From: a bacterium
Lineage (GTDB): Bacteria; Elusimicrobiota; Elusimicrobia; UBA1565; UBA9628
Length of the DNA: 44,726 nt
Assembly (NCBI GenBank): GCA_021806745.1
Contig: JAJZQS010000008.1
Location: forward strand, 1-44,726
Direction: 5' to 3'
The position numbers and the translations under genes are program-made. The notes beneath the pieces were generated by a model that ran no database searches, was not told the DNA's origin, and worked only from the letters and a program-made list of their open reading frames with translations. Positions 34,686-42,583 of the stretch are shown here, piece by piece; the stretch's first letter is position 1, and every line of letters begins with the position of its first letter.

Positions 34686-36182
34686 TCAGCGGTAGTAGGC
34701 GCTCGGGTTGTAGATCCAGTAGGCGTCGAACGGGCGCAGCGGCGGCAGGCGCACGAAGCGCTGGCCGCGCTCGTCGGTGGTCTCGGCAAGGCCGAAGAGG
34801 AGCTTGGGCTTGTCCGTGGATGTGTCGCCCGGCTTCTTGATCTGTCCGGTCTCGCGCACCTCGCTGACCGTGTGGTCCACCCATTTGAGCGCCACGGCCT
34901 TGTCGGCGAACTCCTCCCAGTCGCCGTCGGAGTTGTGCTTGTACATGTCCTTGACGAAGGCGTCCAGGGACATGCCCATCTTGGCCGCCACGGGAGACGC
35001 CAGGCGCTGGAACCACTCCTTGTTGATGGCCAACTGCTCGGCCTGCTCGGTCATGTTGCCGAAGGCGCCGGAGATCATCTGGTGGTGCAAGATGATGGCG
35101 TTCGGGTAGGCGTAGGAGTGCGGCGCGAGCGTGGTGATGACGGCGGCCATGCTGGCGGCGAATGACTTGACGAGCACGTGCACGGGCGCCTGGCTTGTCT
35201 GGATCGCCTTGACGATCCGGTAGCCCTCCATCACCGAGCCGCCGGGGCTGTCGTCGATGACGATGAAGATCGGCAGCTTCGGATCTATGTTGTTGAAGTA
35301 GTGAATGCGCTCGGTCACGTAGTCCGCCGTTCCGGGAACGATGGGGCCGTCGAGCGCGATGCGCCGGTCGGAGATCGTCAGCACGCCGTCATGGAACGGC
35401 TCCAGCGGGTAGTCGGGGTCGCGGTTGGCCTGAGACTTCCACTCCTCCTTCTTGTCGCGCAGCGCGAGATCCGCTTTGATGGCCACGGTCTTGTTGTCGG
35501 CCTCGTCGGCCTCCACGCGCAGGCGGCGCTCGCGCAAATCCAAGTCGCGCATGGCCAAGTCGATCTTGAGCTTCACGCCGTCTCCGACGATGCGGTCGGC
35601 GTCGTATTTTTCCTGCGCGATCTCGTTGAGCAGGTGCAGGCGGTCGCGCTCCTCGGTCAGCGGCTCGGTCTCTTTTTTAAACCGTTCCGCGACGATCGAA
35701 GCCTCCAACTCGAGCTTGCGCAGTTCCGCTTCCAACGGAGCCAGGTCCACGTTCCGTTTTTCGATCGCCGCTCCGTAGCGCGCGGCGTTCTCGTCGCGCT
35801 CCTCGGTCACGGGCCGCATCCGGGCCTGGAATTTCTGCGTCGCGATCATGTTCTCGGTCGAGAGCCTGTCGAACTCCTGGCGCTGCGGGCCGCCGCACAT
35901 CGGCGCCGTCGGCGAAAACATTCCGCCCATGGGCGACGACGCCCCCGTCGGCGGGAGCATCGACGGCAAGCCGGGAGACGGCGTCAAGGCGGGCGCGACC
36001 GTCTTGATTTTCGCCGCGGGGGCCGCGGACATCGATGAGCTCGCCGCCGACGCAGACGCCGCGGAGGGCGCGGACGCGGCGGGAGCGGGCTCGGGCAAAT
36101 CCACCGGCGTCGAAACGGAATCCGCCCGCGCCACGGCGGCAGCACCCAAGGCCGCCGAGGCCAACAGCCAAATCGATTTCAT
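34686..36182 (-). CDS. Secreted ClpP-fold serine protease with N-terminal coiled coil
   Basis: A 498-residue protein. A signal peptide (MKSIWLLASAALGAAAVARA) and an 80-residue Ser/Ala/Pro linker are followed by a charged coiled coil at about 105-250 (AELRKLELEASIVAERFK). The ClpP-type domain spans about 265-440. Catalytic residues line up with ClpP: IDDSPGGSVMEG for the oxyanion strand, S344 in SFAASMAA, H367 in ILHHQMISG, and D421 (or D419) in NSDGDW, followed by ALKWVDHTV. ClpP is normally cytoplasmic and works with an AAA+ unfoldase; a periplasmic version with its own coiled-coil arm is not a family I recognise. The start has AGGAGA seven bases upstream. Confidence 0.85.
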   Translation of the reverse strand: MKSIWLLASAALGAAAVARADSVSTPVDLPEPAPAASAPSAASASAASSSMSAAPAAKIKTVAPALTPSPGLPSMLPPTGASSPMGGMFSPTAPMCGGPQRQEFDRLSTENMIATQKFQARMRPVTEERDENAARYGAAIEKRNVDLAPLEAELRKLELEASIVAERFKKETEPLTEERDRLHLLNEIAQEKYDADRIVGDGVKLKIDLAMRDLDLRERRLRVEADEADNKTVAIKADLALRDKKEEWKSQANRDPDYPLEPFHDGVLTISDRRIALDGPIVPGTADYVTERIHYFNNIDPKLPIFIVIDDSPGGSVMEGYRIVKAIQTSQAPVHVLVKSFAASMAAVITTLAPHSYAYPNAIILHHQMISGAFGNMTEQAEQLAINKEWFQRLASPVAAKMGMSLDAFVKDMYKHNSDGDWEEFADKAVALKWVDHTVSEVRETGQIKKPGDTSTDKPKLLFGLAETTDERGQRFVRLPPLRPFDAYWIYNPSAYYR

Positions 36183-36251
36183 CGGTCTCTCCTGAAAGAC
36201 GCCCGAAGGATAGACCAGGCGCGAAAAATCGTCAAGGCCGCACGGCGGCGG

Positions 36252-36755
36252 CTACGGCGTCGGAGCGCAGGCGGGAGCGGCGTCAACCCAGTCCTTGCGG
36301 TAGGCCGAACAAGTGGCCACGGCCTGCGACGACGCCTGGGCGCGCGAGGTCTCCACGGGGCTTGCGAAGACGACCGGCTCCACGGGGCCGGTCAGCGTCA
36401 CCGTCTCCCAGTCGCCGTAGGCGTCCGACGGGCACTGCGCGATCGCGCGGCGCACGACCGAGTACTGCGCGTGGCCCTGCCAGAGCCCCTCGGGCTGGTC
36501 GACATAACCCAAGAAGCAGTCCGTGGCCTTGACCAAGCACCACGACAGCACGCGGCAGTCCGGCGGCACGAACGACGCGGACTGGAAGAGGGAGACCGAT
36601 TCCAGAGGCGGGAGCGCCGCGGAGCGCTGCGCGCGCGCCGACTCTCCCGCCGTCGCGGAGGCCTGCGCGAACGCGTCCGTCAGCGTCGATTGCGCCCGCG
36701 CGGAAAGCGCGCACGCCAGCACGGCCGCGGCGAGGATCGTTGGTTTCGTGCTCAT
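36252..36755 (-). CDS. Small secreted cysteine-containing protein
   Basis: A 167-residue protein with a signal peptide (STKPTILAAAVLACALSARA). The mature part has six cysteines (DCRVLSWCLVKATDCFLGY, AQCPSD, ATCSAY, PACAP), so three disulfides are plausible in the periplasm. No domain is recognised. An Ala/Gln/Ser-rich lead of about 45 residues precedes the Cys region, and strands such as DWETVTLTGPVEPVVFASP follow. It is transcribed toward the ClpP-type gene with a 69-base gap, and may be in the same unit. It is preceded by a TACAAT box six bases before its ATG. Confidence 0.75.
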   Translation of the reverse strand: MSTKPTILAAAVLACALSARAQSTLTDAFAQASATAGESARAQRSAALPPLESVSLFQSASFVPPDCRVLSWCLVKATDCFLGYVDQPEGLWQGHAQYSVVRRAIAQCPSDAYGDWETVTLTGPVEPVVFASPVETSRAQASSQAVATCSAYRKDWVDAAPACAPTP

Positions 36756-36761
36756 GCGCTC

Positions 36762-36767
36762 ATTGTA
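36762..36767 (-). promoter_or_regulatory. -10 element for a probable leaderless transcript
   Basis: TACAAT on the minus strand, followed by GAGCGC (six bases) and the ATG at 36755. It fits in the 24-base gap after the RND gene, and any -35 would lie inside that gene. Confidence 0.65.
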
Positions 36768-36779
36768 TCACGCCCGGGG

Positions 36780-39700
36780 TCATTTCGACGGCGACGCCAG
36801 AAGCGCCGCGCACGGCAGCACCAGCAGCGTCAAGAGCGTCGAGGCCAGAAGCCCGCCCATGACCGCCACCGCCAGCGGCTGCAGAAGCTCCGAGCCCGTG
36901 CCCAGCCCCGTGGCGATGGGCACCAGGCCCAGGATCGTCACCGAGGCCGTCATCAAAATCGGACGCGCGCGCTTGAGCGCGGCCGAGCGCGCCGCCTCGC
37001 GCGGACTTTTGCCCGCGGCGGCCTCCGCGTTCATGTAGTCGAGAAGGATGATCCCGTTGCGCACCGCGATGCCCACCAGCATCACCGCCCCGATCATCGA
37101 CGACACGTTCAGAGTCTGGCCGAACGCCCACAAAGAGATCGCCGCGCCCACCGCCGCCAGCGGCAGCGTCAGCAGCACGAGGCCGACTTGCGCCAGGGAG
37201 CGGAACTCAAGCCATAGTATGGCCGCGACCACCGCCACGGCCAAAAACATCACCATGCCCATGTTTCCCATCGCGCCCTGCTCGGAGCCGTACTTGCCAG
37301 AGAAACTCCAAGAATAGCCCGGCGGCAGATTCGCCTGGGCCATCAGCCGCCGCGCGTCGGCGGCCACGTCGGACACGTTGCGCCCGCGCACGTCCACCGC
37401 CACGGTGACCTTGCGGCTGAGGCGCTCGTGGAAAATCTTGTTGGGCACCTGCGCGTAGCGCAGCGACGCCACCTGCTCCAGCGGCACCGTGTTGCCGCCC
37501 GCCGTCGTCAGCGGTATGGACTTGAGCGCCGCGATGTCGAGTCCGCGGTCTTGCGGCGACAGGTGCAAGACCACGCCCTCGGAGCGAAAGAGCCTCCGCA
37601 CGCTCGTGGCCTGCAGGCCCAGCGGCGAATAGGCCGACAGCGCGTCGAAGATCGCGCGCTCGCTTATCCCCAGGCGCCCGGCCTCCTCCTTGTCGATGAC
37701 GGTTTCGAGCGCCGGGATCGGGATGTCCTCGGGAGGCCGGACCTCGGCGGCGCCGGGGACCTTGCGCAGCTTGTCGACGAGCGCCGCGGCCTGCGCGTCG
37801 AGCGTCTTGAAGTCGGGACCGTAGATGTCCACGCCCAAGTCATAAGGAATGCCGCCCATCGCGTCGTTGATCTTGTCGGCCAACGGCATCAGGTATTCCA
37901 CGTTGACCTCGGGCAGGCGGGAGGTTTTCTCGGCCAGCATGTCGACGAGGTCGTCGAGGGCGATCGGCCGCCGGGACTTGGGGACGAGCTTGACGTCGAT
38001 GTCGCTGCGGTTGACGCTGTCGATGTCGAGGGTGCCCGCCGCGTGGCCGGTGTGGCGCACCACGGTCTCCACGCCCGGGATTTTCCGCACCCAGGTCTCG
38101 ATGAGGCTGTTGACGCGGCGCGACTCCGAAAGAGAGGCGCCCGGCGGCAGCGTGGTCTGCAGCTGCAGGGCGCTTTCATCGAGCGCGGGCAGAAACGCCA
38201 CGTCCAGCCGCGTGAAGGCCGCCCAGGCCGCGAGCGCCGGGACAAGCCCCAGAAGCGCCAGGACCAGGACCGGCCGGCGCAGCGCGGCGTCCAGCGCTCG
38301 CGCATACATCCGCGCCGGCGCCCCTCCGTCGCCCTCGTGCGGCGGGGCGCTCGCCGAAGTTTTGAGCACGAGCACCGGGATGACCGTCAGCGCGGTCAGC
38401 AGCGAGGCCGACAGCGCGAAGGCCACCGTCAGCGCCACCGGCGTGAACAGCTTTCCCGACAGCCCCTCGACGAAGGCCATCGGCAAGAAAATTCCGACGT
38501 TGGTCAGAGTCGAGACCACCACCGGCCGCATCACCTCCGAGGCCGCCGCGGCGACGACCTGCGGGGCCGTGCGCCCTTGGGAGAGCTCGGGCGTGGAAAA
38601 ATGCCGGAAGATGTTCTCCAAAACGACGATCGCGTCGTCGACAATGATGCCGGTACCCACCGCCAGGCCGCCCAGCGACATGATGTTGAGCCCCACTCCG
38701 GTCCAGCGCATCAGCACGAGCGCGCCCGCCACCGAGACCGGAATGCTCAGCGCCGCCACCGCCGTCATGCGCAGGCTGCGCAAGAAGCCCAGCAAGACGA
38801 CCACCACCAGCGCCGCGCCGATGACGACCGCCTCCTTGACGCTGCCCACGGAATCGGCGACCAGCCGAGCCTGGTCGTAATAGTTGTGCACGGTCACGCC
38901 CGGCGGCAGGCCTCGTGAGAAATCCGCGATCACCCGTGCGGCGTCCGCGGCGACCTCGAGCGTGTCGAAGCGGGGCTGCTTGTAGATGTTGACGAGCACC
39001 GACGGCGAGCCGTTTTCGGCCGTGTCCTCGCGCTGGAACTGATAGGCCTCGCGCACGCGGGCCAAGTCGCGCACGCGCACCGGGGTTCCGCGCTTGACGG
39101 CCACCACCACGCTGCCGATCTCGGCCGCGCTCGCGAACTGGCCGTTGGCGGTCAGGACCAGTTCCTGCGCGGAGGCGTCCACGGTGCCCGGCGAGGTGAC
39201 GATGTTGTTGTCGGACAGCGCCGCGCGCAGATCGTCGAGGCTCACGCCGTATTTGACCAACAGCGGCGGGTCGGGATAGACCGAGTATTCGCGCACCCGC
39301 CCGCCCACGACCGCGACCTTGTAGACGCCGGACACGGACTGAAGCCTGGGCTTGAGTTCGTAGTCGGCGATGTCGCGCAGGCGCGCCAAGTCGAAGCCCG
39401 GGGGCCCCTGCAGGCTGTAGCCCTCGATCTGCGCCAAGGTCGCGCTGAGACTTTCGACCGAGGGCTCGGCGTCGCCGGGCAGTTGGCCGCGGGCCTGGGC
39501 CAGCGCCGCCAGCAGAAGCTGCCGCGCCGTGACCATGTCCGTGCCCCACGCGAACTCGGCCGAGACCATGGAAATTCCCGCCGCCATCACCGCTCGGACC
39601 TTCGCGACCCCCAGCACGCCGCCGACGGCGCTCTCGATGGGCAAGGTCACCTGGCGCTCCATCTCCAGAGACGAAAGGCCCGGGGCCTCGGTCACCACGC

Positions 39701-39842
39701 TGAGAACGGGAAAATCCAGCGGCGGAAACAAGTCGACCTTGAGCCCGCGATAGGCCAGCGCGCCCCCCACGCACAGCGCCGCCACCGCGGCCAGCACCGC
39801 GCCGGAGGACTTCAACAGACGCGACAGCGCCGCTTCAAACAC
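36780..39842 (-). CDS. RND-family efflux permease
   Basis: RND pumps use the proton gradient to export substrates across the envelope with an adaptor and a TolC-type channel. The 1020-residue protein starts at a GTG (39842) one base after the adaptor's stop. N-terminal FPPLDFPVLSVVTEAPG (about 35-51) and VGGRVREYSVYPDPPLL near 200 are of the CzcA/CusA type. The proton-relay helix reads GIIVDDAIVVLEN with D402 and D403 like AcrB, whereas metal pumps usually have DFGxIVDG. The AcrB K940 position is R928 (AVRNGIILLDY). Substrate therefore cannot be fixed: metal or small organic compound. It is last in the TolC-adaptor-RND operon. Confidence 0.92.
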   Translation of the reverse strand: MFEAALSRLLKSSGAVLAAVAALCVGGALAYRGLKVDLFPPLDFPVLSVVTEAPGLSSLEMERQVTLPIESAVGGVLGVAKVRAVMAAGISMVSAEFAWGTDMVTARQLLLAALAQARGQLPGDAEPSVESLSATLAQIEGYSLQGPPGFDLARLRDIADYELKPRLQSVSGVYKVAVVGGRVREYSVYPDPPLLVKYGVSLDDLRAALSDNNIVTSPGTVDASAQELVLTANGQFASAAEIGSVVVAVKRGTPVRVRDLARVREAYQFQREDTAENGSPSVLVNIYKQPRFDTLEVAADAARVIADFSRGLPPGVTVHNYYDQARLVADSVGSVKEAVVIGAALVVVVLLGFLRSLRMTAVAALSIPVSVAGALVLMRWTGVGLNIMSLGGLAVGTGIIVDDAIVVLENIFRHFSTPELSQGRTAPQVVAAAASEVMRPVVVSTLTNVGIFLPMAFVEGLSGKLFTPVALTVAFALSASLLTALTVIPVLVLKTSASAPPHEGDGGAPARMYARALDAALRRPVLVLALLGLVPALAAWAAFTRLDVAFLPALDESALQLQTTLPPGASLSESRRVNSLIETWVRKIPGVETVVRHTGHAAGTLDIDSVNRSDIDVKLVPKSRRPIALDDLVDMLAEKTSRLPEVNVEYLMPLADKINDAMGGIPYDLGVDIYGPDFKTLDAQAAALVDKLRKVPGAAEVRPPEDIPIPALETVIDKEEAGRLGISERAIFDALSAYSPLGLQATSVRRLFRSEGVVLHLSPQDRGLDIAALKSIPLTTAGGNTVPLEQVASLRYAQVPNKIFHERLSRKVTVAVDVRGRNVSDVAADARRLMAQANLPPGYSWSFSGKYGSEQGAMGNMGMVMFLAVAVVAAILWLEFRSLAQVGLVLLTLPLAAVGAAISLWAFGQTLNVSSMIGAVMLVGIAVRNGIILLDYMNAEAAAGKSPREAARSAALKRARPILMTASVTILGLVPIATGLGTGSELLQPLAVAVMGGLLASTLLTLLVLPCAALLASPSK

Positions 39843-39843
39843 G

Positions 39844-40491
39844 CTAATCTCCCGCCGCCGCTTTGAAGTCCGGATAGAGGTAGCCGAGCCCGCCCTGCAC
39901 GGCCACCGTATCGCCCGGCGAAAGTCCCCGGGCGATCTCCACCCGCCCGCCGGACTCGGCTCCCGTCTCCACCTCGCGCGGCTGCCAGCGAGGGCCCCCG
40001 GCCGCCGTCGACGAAACGACGACGAAGGTCCGGCCGTCGCGCACGAACACCGCCGAGCGCGGCAACAGCAGCGCGCGGCGACGCGTTCCAATGACGATGG
40101 ACGCCGACACGAACTCGCCGACGGCGGCGCTCAAGTCGCCTCGCCTCTCGGGCGTAATCCACGCCAGAGCCTGGCCGGTCTCCGCGCTGGCGCCCCTCAG
40201 CACGCGCGACACCCGGCCCGAGACCTCGCGGCCGTCTTCGCCCACGAGCGCGGTCGCGGCCAGGCCCGCGCGCACGCGGCGCGCGTCGGAGGCCTCCACG
40301 TTCACCTCCAGCTCCGGGCCGCCCGAGGACGCCGTGACCACTCCGTAAGCCGGCGCGACCAGGGCCATCTCGCCGATCACGGGCGCGGCGGAGGTAAACC
40401 CCGTCGGCGCGTCCGGCACGGACGGCGCCTTGCCTGAGCAAGCCGCCAGGGCCAGCGCCGCCGCCGCAAGGAGAGGCGAGCGCCTATTCAT
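39844..40491 (-). CDS. Short RND periplasmic adaptor lipoprotein lacking the hairpin domain
   Basis: Membrane-fusion adaptors link the RND pump to its outer-membrane channel. This one is a lipoprotein (lipobox LAAC, C18) of only 215 residues; the usual length is 350-420. It retains the end of the lipoyl domain (VAPAYGVVTA near 46), the beta-barrel domain (LEVNVEASDARRVRAG, VSGRVSRVLRGASAETG) and the membrane-proximal domain (LLLPRSAVFVRDGRTFVVVSS, ARGLSPGDTVAVQGG). The alpha-helical hairpin and most of the lipoyl domain are absent. There is no frameshift or leftover sequence, as it overlaps the TolC-like gene by 8 bases on one side and ends one base before the RND start. Confidence 0.85.
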   Translation of the reverse strand: MNRRSPLLAAAALALAACSGKAPSVPDAPTGFTSAAPVIGEMALVAPAYGVVTASSGGPELEVNVEASDARRVRAGLAATALVGEDGREVSGRVSRVLRGASAETGQALAWITPERRGDLSAAVGEFVSASIVIGTRRRALLLPRSAVFVRDGRTFVVVSSTAAGGPRWQPREVETGAESGGRVEIARGLSPGDTVAVQGGLGYLYPDFKAAAGD

Positions 40492-41767
40492 AGCGCACCG
40501 AGTCGCTGCCGAGCGCGTTTTCCATCCGCGCCAGGTCCAGCAGGTACTCGTAATAGTCCTCGCGCTCGGTGATCATCGCGTCAAGCCACGTGTTCCAGGC
40601 GTCGACGGCCTCAAGAACCCCCGTGGCGCCGCGCCGATACAGCCTTGTCTGCACCTCGGCCGCGCGCCGCGTCTCGGGCAGCAGAGCGGCCAGACGCGAC
40701 TCGTCGGCCAACGCCGCCCGCGCCTTTCGCCTGAGGCCCGCCAGTCCGGCCGCGAGCGCCTGGCGTTCGATTTCGGCGTTCGCGCGCGCGAGCGCCGCGT
40801 CGTGCTCGCGCTGCGCCACGCGCGCGCTGATGCCGCCCCAATCCCACAGAGGCAGGCTCAAAGACAGCGAGGCGTTGTAGCCCCAGCCCACCGGGCTCCC
40901 GTAGGCGTTGGCGGGATAATTCGCCGACGGATACAAATTGAAAAGTCCGCTGTTGCCCATGTAGCCGTAGTCGAAGCCGGCGCTCAAGTCCGGATATCTC
41001 TCCTCGCGCGCGGCGCGCGCGCCCGATTCGGCCGAGGCGACGCGCTCCTTGAGCGCCAGCAGGCGCGGGTTGCCGTCGCCGCCTGCGGACGCCGCGCCCG
41101 GCGCAAGCGGCGTGGCCTTCAGCGGGCGCAAGGACAAGGCGCTCGCGTCCTTGAGCCCCAGCATCAGCGCCAGGCTCTCCTTGTCCTCGTCGAGTTGGGC
41201 GGACACGAAGTCCCGCCGGCGCGCCAGAGAGCTCAGCGCGGCCCGAATCTTGACGGCGTCGAACGGCGGCAGGCGGCCGACGCTGTATTTGGGAATCATC
41301 GCCTCGCGCATGGCCTCCAAGCGCGCCTCGGTCTCGTCCAGGCGCGCGGCCTCGTCGAGCCCGCGCAGGATGGAGAAATAGAGCGTTTTGACCTGCAGCG
41401 CGACATCTTGCTGGCTGGCGGCGCGCATGGCGCTTTGCGCGCGCAAGTCCGCCTCCTTCTGGCGCGCGCGCTCCCATTGCGGCGAGAACGGCGAGAGGTT
41501 CTGCGTCAGGCGCAGGGCCGCCTCGTTGTTGTCGACGACCTGGATGGCGGGGTTGTTGGACTGCTGGTAGATTCCGACGGCCGACAGTTGAGGCAGAAGC
41601 CCCGCGCGCGCCTCCTGGACGGCCGCGCGCGCGCGCGCCTCCTCTATCAGGCCGGGCTTCGCCTGGGCGGACACCGATTCGGCGCGCCGAACGCAGTCCT
41701 CGAGCGACAACGGCTGGGCGCGAGCGCCCGCCGCAAAACCGAGCCATAACGCCGCGATCGTGATCAT
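40484..41767 (-). CDS. TolC/CzcC-type outer-membrane efflux factor
   Basis: A 427-residue outer-membrane channel subunit of a tripartite pump. The signal peptide (IAALWLGFAAGARA) is followed by LSLEDCVRRAESVSAQ, the usual N-terminal 'L...A' entry of the OEP family. Two structural repeats of long helices with short strands follow: ARAAVQEARAGLLPQLSAVGIYQQ near 45 and SAESGARAAREERYPDLSAGFDYGYMG near 250 in shorter segments, then LSLSLPLWDWGG near 300. It is closer to CzcC-like factors than to E. coli TolC. It heads the operon and its stop overlaps the adaptor start. A TATAAT box lies 22 bases upstream. Confidence 0.9.
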   Translation of the reverse strand: MITIAALWLGFAAGARAQPLSLEDCVRRAESVSAQAKPGLIEEARARAAVQEARAGLLPQLSAVGIYQQSNNPAIQVVDNNEAALRLTQNLSPFSPQWERARQKEADLRAQSAMRAASQQDVALQVKTLYFSILRGLDEAARLDETEARLEAMREAMIPKYSVGRLPPFDAVKIRAALSSLARRRDFVSAQLDEDKESLALMLGLKDASALSLRPLKATPLAPGAASAGGDGNPRLLALKERVASAESGARAAREERYPDLSAGFDYGYMGNSGLFNLYPSANYPANAYGSPVGWGYNASLSLSLPLWDWGGISARVAQREHDAALARANAEIERQALAAGLAGLRRKARAALADESRLAALLPETRRAAEVQTRLYRRGATGVLEAVDAWNTWLDAMITEREDYYEYLLDLARMENALGSDSVRYE

Positions 41768-41789
41768 GATGACGATGTCCGCCGCCGGG

Positions 41790-41795
41790 ATTATA
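41790..41795 (-). promoter_or_regulatory. -10 element of the efflux operon
   Basis: A perfect TATAAT on the minus strand, 22 bases before the ATG at 41767. The region where the -35 should lie (about 41813-41818) borders the AT-rich palindromes that precede the ZIP gene, so the two divergent promoters may share control. Confidence 0.6.
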
Positions 41796-41823
41796 ACGAA
41801 TGCCGCGGCTCAGGGTTGATCAA

Positions 41824-41852
41824 ATTTTATTGATAATATAAAATCATTATCA
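41824..41852. promoter_or_regulatory. Overlapping AT-rich palindromes, candidate metalloregulator operator and -10 region
   Basis: Two inverted repeats share their centre: ATTTTAT (41824-41830) with ATAAAAT (41838-41844), and TGATAAT (41831-41837) with ATTATCA (41846-41852). The second resembles half-sites of the Fur box (GATAATGATAATCATTATC). The stretch also holds TAATAT, TATAAA and TAAAAT as -10 candidates, the last ending seven bases before the ZIP ATG, so a bound repressor would cover promoter and start. Such AT-rich sequence is exceptional in this window. Binding by Fur/Zur/Mur is inference. Confidence 0.6.
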
Positions 41853-42583
41853 TGGACCCGCGCCTGGCCCTGCTGCTGACGCTTGCCTTCGCCGCCTCGA
41901 TGGCCGGCGGGCTCATCCCCGCCGCCTCGGGCTTCCTGGAGCGGCTGGGCGCGGCGCGCGTGTTGGCGTTTCGCTCCGGCGTTCTGATCGCGGTGGCCTT
42001 CAGCGACGTGCTGCCCGACGGCTGGCGCCTGGCTCCGCTTCCGTTTTCGCTGGCCGCGCTCGCCGCGCTGGCGGCCGGCCTGTGGCTTCACCGCGGCGCT
42101 GGACACGAGGACCATGAACTCTCCCACCCCCACGTCCATTCCGGCGACACGCTGGACCGCTCGGCGGCGCTGGCCGCGCTGAGCGCGCACGCGCTCGTCG
42201 ACGGCGTCAATCTCGGAGCGGCGTCGTTTCTGGGCGGCACGGCACTGCTGGCCGTGGGCGCCGCCACCGTGCTCCACAAGATCGCCGACGGCTTCACCGT
42301 CGCCAGCCTCTACGAACCCGGGCGCTCGGTGCGCGGCCCGGCGCTGACCGCGCTGACGCTCATTTCTCTGGCCACCCCGGCGGGAGCGGTGCTGGCGCGC
42401 GCCGGCGCGCTGGAACTCGGAGGCGCGACGGCCGCGGCGATGCTGGGATTGGCCGCGGGCTCCTTCCTGTTCGTCGGGCTGGCCTCCGCCGCGCCGGCCC
42501 TGCGCCGACGCGACCGCGGCTCTCTGGCGGCCCTCGCCGCCGGGGGAGCGGCGCTGCTGCTGCTGCGCGGCCTGGCGCCCTAG
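41852..42583 (+). CDS. ZIP-family metal transporter
   Basis: ZIP proteins bring Zn2+ or other divalent metals into the cytoplasm (or move them along their gradient). The 243-residue protein has about eight membrane helices. The metal-site helices carry H113 and D117 in SAHALVDGVNLG (TM4) and H142 and D146 in LHKIADGFTVASL (TM5), the family's HxxxDG-type motifs. Between TM3 and TM4 is a His-rich loop (HRGAGHEDHELSHPHVHSGD, 80-99), as in most ZIPs. The ATG overlaps the second palindrome described upstream. The gene is divergent from the efflux operon, suggesting linked metal homeostasis, and its TAG shares CTAG with the convergent SPFH gene. Confidence 0.9.
   Translation: MDPRLALLLTLAFAASMAGGLIPAASGFLERLGAARVLAFRSGVLIAVAFSDVLPDGWRLAPLPFSLAALAALAAGLWLHRGAGHEDHELSHPHVHSGDTLDRSAALAALSAHALVDGVNLGAASFLGGTALLAVGAATVLHKIADGFTVASLYEPGRSVRGPALTALTLISLATPAGAVLARAGALELGGATAAAMLGLAAGSFLFVGLASAAPALRRRDRGSLAALAAGGAALLLLRGLAP

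Noticed and set aside
39843-40091. N-terminal extension of the RND permease frame into the adaptor gene
   Set aside because: The GTG at 39842 gives the normal RND N-terminus one base after the adaptor stop; the extension is a shadow of the adaptor.
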